From: Streptomyces griseocarneus
GTDB lineage: Bacteria > Actinomycetota > Actinomycetes > Streptomycetales > Streptomycetaceae
Length of the DNA stretch: 64,000 nt
Assembly: GCF_014655595.1 (NCBI RefSeq)
Contig: NZ_BNBL01000015.1
Span: 62,001 to 126,000, forward strand
Direction of reading: 5' to 3'
The notes under the pieces: model-generated
Seen by the model: only the letters and a program-made list of their open reading frames with translations
Databases searched by the model: none
Told to the model about the DNA's origin: nothing
In this document: positions 61,308 to 64,000 of the stretch, one piece after another
Layout of the letters: each line of letters opens with the position of its first letter
Numbering within the stretch: the stretch's first letter is position 1
Position numbers and translations under genes: made by a program

Positions 61308-61541
61308 CTATCCCCTCCTGGCGTGCTTCTTGTGGACGGCCTGTCGGCTGACGCCCAGGGCGCCGCCGATCTCCTCCCAGGACCAGCCCAGTTGCCGCGC
61401 CCGGCCGACCTGCAGGGCCTCCAGGTGCTCGACCAGCCGCCGCAGCGCGGCGACAGCCCGTAGTCCCACGCGGGGATCCGCGTGCAGGGCAGCCTCGGCG
61501 GTGCCGGCCGCCTCTTTCGCTTCCGCATCCGTTCCGGCCAT
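61308..61541 (-). CDS. Small helix-turn-helix protein
   Basis: 77 aa. I prefer the ATG at 61539-61541 because the paired palindromes lie just upstream; a GTG at 61560-61562 is also possible. The C terminus is a clear helix-turn-helix (RQLGWSWEEIGGALGVSRQA then VHKKHARRG). It starts MAGTDAEAKEAAGTAEAAL and has no other domain. It is operonic with the Clp-N gene and probably binds the two palindromes upstream of itself, regulating the pair. Confidence 0.8.
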   Translation of the reverse strand: MAGTDAEAKEAAGTAEAALHADPRVGLRAVAALRRLVEHLEALQVGRARQLGWSWEEIGGALGVSRQAVHKKHARRG

Positions 61542-61543
61542 GC

Positions 61544-61590
61544 TGTCAATGATGGTTGACACGCCGGGCTGCTGTCAACGCTCGTTGACA
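61544..61590. promoter_or_regulatory. Two TGTCAA-N6-TTGACA palindromes
   Basis: TGTCAATGATGGTTGACA (61544-61561) and TGTCAACGCTCGTTGACA (61573-61590) are centred 29 bp apart, close to three helical turns. The second is perfect over 8-bp arms. They lie immediately upstream of the helix-turn-helix/Clp-N operon and are the likely operators. Confidence 0.85.
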
Positions 61591-61664
61591 AGTGGTCGGG
61601 CCACTGCGCTCAGTCGCGCGTGCTGCCGTCCGGATACGGGCCGGGGCACAGCGCTCCGGGTCGC

Positions 61665-61700
61665 GACAAGGACAGGGACAAGGACAGGGACAGGGACAGG
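61665..61700. repeat. Six tandem GACARG hexamers
   Basis: GACAAG or GACAGG repeated six times (36 bp) in the short gap beyond the SnoaL-like gene's 3' end (stop at 61717). Confidence 0.85.
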
Positions 61701-61716
61701 GGCGACGCAACGGACT

Positions 61717-62136
61717 TCAGGTGCGGTCCGGGCGTTCGTAGCAGTCGTAGTTGCGCTGGGCCCAGATCCTGCCGTCGCGGAATTCGAGGAAGACCGCGAT
61801 GTCGGCACGCAGCACGTGACCGGCGGGGAGCGCGCCCAGCGGAACGGCGAGCGTTCCGGTCCAGGTGACCTCCAAGGCGACCTGGTCGCCGGCCGCCACC
61901 GCGTTGCGCACCTCGAACCGCTGGCGGCTGAGGATGTCGCGGCCCCGCTCCGCGGCCTGGAGCACTGCGGACAGATCGCGCCGGACACCGTCGGGGAAAA
62001 GGGCGTTGGGGTATTCCTGCTGCACCGCTTCCTCGTGGAAGAAGCGGACCAGTTCAGCGCCGACGGCTCCTTGGGCGACCGCCTGGTGGTAGCGGACGGC
62101 GGTCTCGATGTTGGGGTGTTGCGGCAAGCCCGACAT
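61717..62136 (-). CDS. SnoaL/NTF2-like protein
   Basis: 139 aa from the ATG at 62134-62136 (62148 is an alternative). Alpha+beta barrel pattern: HPNIETAVRYHQAVAQGAVG, ELVRFFHEEAVQQEYPNALF, NAVAAGDQVALEVTWTGTLA and ADIAVFLEFRDGRIWAQRNY. This is the SnoaL-like polyketide-cyclase/nuclear-transport-factor-2 fold. Actual ligand or reaction unknown. The gene is divergent from the knottin-like peptide locus 289 bp away. Confidence 0.85.
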   Translation of the reverse strand: MSGLPQHPNIETAVRYHQAVAQGAVGAELVRFFHEEAVQQEYPNALFPDGVRRDLSAVLQAAERGRDILSRQRFEVRNAVAAGDQVALEVTWTGTLAVPLGALPAGHVLRADIAVFLEFRDGRIWAQRNYDCYERPDRT

Positions 62137-62424
62137 GGAAAGCAGCATAGCCAGCCGGCACACGGCAGGGGCCGGGCCCTTTCGCGAGGGGCCCGGACAT
62201 CGTCCGGACAGAACGGGACAGCGGCCTGACCTGCTGGGACAGGGACGGGCTGTCCGGGACACCCCGAGGCTGTTGTCCCGTTCGGCTCCCGCTCACACGA
62301 TGGGTGCGCCCGGCCGGTCGACTGTCACCGTGCGCGCTCCGGGGCTCTCGTACCGGATCGGTTCATACCCGGATCTCCCGGCGGCCTGTGCCGGGAAGTC
62401 CGGCAGAGCGAGAGGAGTCAGGAC

Positions 62425-62601
62425 ATGAAGGTTTCGTCGATCGCTGCGCGGCTGGCGAGTGACGGCTTGCAACAGCACCTGTTCACAGCACCGACCGCCG
62501 CGGCCGAGACGTGCAAGCCCAGGGGCTACCACTGCATCAGCTCGGCCCAGTGCTGTAGTGGCCTGTGGTGCGACTGGCTGTTCACCTGCAACCCCGTGTG
62601 A
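62425..62601 (+). CDS. Knottin-patterned cysteine-rich peptide 1, 58 aa
   Basis: ATG 62425 follows GAGAGGAG. Residues 1-29 look like a leader (SIAARLASDGLQQHLFTA and an alanine-rich joint). Residues 30-58 contain six cysteines spaced C-x6-C-x5-CC-x4-C-x5-C, starting TCKPRGYHC and containing AQCCSGLWC. This C-C-CC-C-C order is the framework of inhibitor cystine knots and of omega-conotoxin-like peptides. The leader lacks a classical signal peptide; it has charged residues (Lys2, Arg9, Asp13) and no long hydrophobic core. A near-copy follows at 62640, and a B2-like and an asparagine-synthetase-like gene follow those, so the peptide is likely modified and exported as a natural product. Confidence 0.8.
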   Translation: MKVSSIAARLASDGLQQHLFTAPTAAAETCKPRGYHCISSAQCCSGLWCDWLFTCNPV

Positions 62602-62639
62602 CCCGCCGGGATCCCGGAGAAACGGAAAGGAAGCGCATC

Positions 62640-62813
62640 GTGACACCCGTGTCGATCGCCGCACGACTGGCCAGTGACGGTCTCCAGCAGCACCTGTTCA
62701 CAGCGCCCACCGCCGCCGCCGAAACGTGCAAGCCCAACGGCTACCACTGCATCAGCTCGGCCCAGTGCTGCAGCGGCTGGTGTGACTGGCTGTTCACCTG
62801 CAACCCGAAGTAG
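62640..62813 (+). CDS. Knottin-patterned cysteine-rich peptide 2, 57 aa
   Basis: GTG 62640 follows AAGGAAG. From SIAARLASDGLQQHLFTA onward it is almost identical to peptide 1, differing at Arg33 to Asn, loss of Leu47 (CC-x3-C), and Val to Lys at the end (CNPK). Nucleotide identity is high, so the duplication is recent. Changes fall only in the first five leader residues and the loops of the cysteine region, consistent with a diversifying pair. It ends 184 bp before the B2-like gene. Confidence 0.8.
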   Translation: MTPVSIAARLASDGLQQHLFTAPTAAAETCKPNGYHCISSAQCCSGWCDWLFTCNPK

Positions 62814-62997
62814 TTCGAAGTAGCCGAAGTAGTTCACGACCGCGTGCGCACGGCCGTGAGCGGAAGAGCGCCAGGACGTGTCCGTCGTGCGACGTGTGCG
62901 CTCGAGTGCGCGTCGCACGGCAGACCGTGGCCCGCCGGCCGACCCTGGCCCGCCATTCGCAGAAGAGGACACACAGGGAAAGGGAGGGGGTGCCCGC

Positions 62998-63384
62998 GTG
63001 TTGATAACGGCGGCGCTCTGCGCCCGTCGGTTCGTCGAATCCGTCCGGGGCGAGAACGGGCTGTACCGGATCAATGCCTGGCCGGGGGTTTCCGGCGGAT
63101 CCAGGAAGCGGGTGCGGGGAATCGACTCCGCCGTCGCCCGGCTGAGGGTGGCGCAACGTCTGACGATGGGCTTCCTCGACCCGGTCGAAGACGCCCTCTT
63201 CCTCACGGCCGGACTGCGCGCGATGGGCGTCCCCGCCACCTTCCACATCGGCCGGGAGCTGACCCCGGCCACGCCGCCCGCGGGCTTCTACGCCTGGGTG
63301 GAGCACGGGGGACGCGTGGTGAGCACCTCCCTGCCAGTGCATGAGACGTACGTCGAGGCCCATCGGACGGGTGAGGACGGGTGA
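62998..63384 (+). CDS. Lasso-B2-like (transglutaminase-fold) protein lacking catalytic residues
   Basis: The GTG at 62998 follows GGGAGGGGG. The 128-aa protein has the shape of lasso-peptide B2 leader peptidases: LRVAQRLTMGFLDPVEDALF, LTAGLRAMGVPATFHIGREL and GFYAWVEHGGRVVSTSLPV. In active B2 proteins the first stretch holds the catalytic Cys (CLxRSLAL) and the last holds HAWVE. Here the Cys position is occupied by DPVEDAL and the His is Tyr (YAWVE). It therefore looks like a pseudo-peptidase that may bind leader or scaffold the next enzyme. The gene is followed by the asparagine-synthetase-like gene after 13 bp. Confidence 0.75.
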   Translation: MLITAALCARRFVESVRGENGLYRINAWPGVSGGSRKRVRGIDSAVARLRVAQRLTMGFLDPVEDALFLTAGLRAMGVPATFHIGRELTPATPPAGFYAWVEHGGRVVSTSLPVHETYVEAHRTGEDG

Positions 63385-63397
63385 GGGGTGAGCGGTG

Positions 63398-64000
63398 GTG
63401 CGGGGCGTATGGGAGATGACCGAGGGCGGCGCACGCTGTGTGGGCCAAGAGCCTTCGGAGTTGCCGCAGGGGGTACGGATCGAGCGCTCGCCCGGCGAAG
63501 TTTTCACCCTGCGCCGGGAGTTTCCGGGCGCCCATCCCTTCTATTACCGGGTGGGGTACGGGCGGCTCGAATGGAGCGACGACCTCAGTGCCCTGGTACC
63601 GCGGGCGGCCTGGCCGCGCCTGGATCCCGGTCACCTGTTGACGCTCGTCCATGGCACCGCGCCGGCACCGGACGCCACACCGGTTCCGGAGGTCCAGCGG
63701 CTGGCCGTGGGAACCGTCGCACGGGTGGACGCCTCCGGCGTCACCGTGACACGACGCGTGCCTGAGATGCCGGCCCCGGCACCCGGTCTCGCTCAGGCCG
63801 TGGGAGACGCCCTGAGCGAACTGGGTGCCCAGTACGCCATCGCCTACAGCGGCGGGCTCTCATCTGCCTTCACCGCCGTGAGCGCACTGGAGGCAGGGCA
63901 CCGGCCCGTACTGCTGCACGCGGACTTCGGCGAAGCGTTCCGGCGTGCGCCCGTGCCGAACGTGCCAGACCTGCCGGACGTGCCGGACGTGCCGGGGCTC
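63398..64000 (+). CDS. Asparagine-synthetase-like (lasso C-type) protein, partial
   Basis: The frame from GTG 63398 (behind GAGGGG; ATG 63416 is an alternative) stays open to the right edge. The N-terminal 140 residues are a small non-glutaminase domain (GVRIERSPGEVFTLRREFPG, HPFYYRVGYGRLEWSDDLSA). At about 160 is the ATP-pyrophosphatase loop AQYAIAYSGGLSSAFTAVSA (SGGxxS), as in asparagine synthetase and lasso cyclases that adenylate a carboxylate for amide formation. The window ends before the rest of the catalytic domain. By position it is the likely modifier of the knottin-like peptides. Confidence 0.82.
   Translation, partial: MRGVWEMTEGGARCVGQEPSELPQGVRIERSPGEVFTLRREFPGAHPFYYRVGYGRLEWSDDLSALVPRAAWPRLDPGHLLTLVHGTAPAPDATPVPEVQRLAVGTVARVDASGVTVTRRVPEMPAPAPGLAQAVGDALSELGAQYAIAYSGGLSSAFTAVSALEAGHRPVLLHADFGEAFRRAPVPNVPDLPDVPDVPGL

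Noticed and set aside
62425-62813. Lasso peptide precursors
   Set aside because: Despite the B2- and AsnB-like neighbours, there is no Gly/Ala/Ser/Cys core start with an Asp or Glu at positions 7-9 after a -2 Thr, and six conserved cysteines dominate the core. A knottin-type product fits better.

Overview
The window is high-GC actinobacterial DNA, almost certainly Streptomyces. The signs are heavy G/C third-position bias, frequent GTG and TTG starts behind GGAGG-type ribosome sites, a complete cvnABCD conservon, an ECF sigma factor with a CU044-type partner, PucR, TetR and MarR regulators, and many secreted hydrolases. Insertion-sequence debris, truncated genes and nested transposons are dense, as is typical of an accessory chromosome arm or a large linear plasmid.

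Layout. 1-5.9 kb: a phospholipase D-like gene running off the left edge, a decayed membrane-protein gene, an IS5-type element (TAA target duplication) carrying a passenger gene, a macro-domain gene, and two genes sharing an N-terminal FSGRP module. 6-11.8 kb: a divergent TetR/quinone-oxidoreductase pair around a perfect palindrome, a tRNA-Trp, a DegT relic, an exported DUF4177-like protein, a decayed carotenoid oxygenase and a nitrobindin-like gene. 12-20 kb: cupin, serine hydrolase, HSL-type esterase, PucR regulator and two tandem exported alpha/beta hydrolases. 20-25.4 kb: two small membrane or secreted proteins around a strong hairpin, then the conservon. 25.6-30 kb: a B12-binding radical SAM gene with a small putative precursor gene, then a second-type enolase divergent from a MarR regulator.

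30-47.3 kb is a stack of mobile elements. An IS5-type transposase gene is split exactly by a 15.8-kb Tn3-family transposon (31306-47081; 36-bp inverted repeats; AAAAA target duplication). The tyrosine-recombinase gene of that transposon is in turn split by a 5.8-kb Tn3-family transposon (32048-37814; 38-bp inverted repeats; AGGTA duplication). Removing the insertions restores both interrupted reading frames. The outer element keeps an apparently intact transposase and carries an unrecognised, overlapping three-gene operon (38162-43801) that reads as coordinated cargo.

47.4-62 kb: a Fic protein, P450 and glycosyltransferase relics, a GNAT, a membrane-anchored NACHT-like NTPase, an ECF sigma operon, a short Asp-rich ORF coupled to an isoaspartate-type methyltransferase (an imiditide-like RiPP candidate), a lipoprotein, an ankyrin/HEAT protein, and a Clp-N protein with a small helix-turn-helix protein behind paired operators. 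62.4-64 kb (right edge): two near-identical genes for six-cysteine, knottin-patterned peptides, followed by a lasso-B2-like protein that lacks its catalytic residues and the start of an asparagine-synthetase-like gene. Together they look like an undescribed RiPP locus.

The leading candidates for something new are the knottin locus at the right edge, the three-gene Tn3 cargo operon, and the two other small-ORF/enzyme pairs (radical SAM and methyltransferase). All assignments come from reading the sequence; no database search was run.
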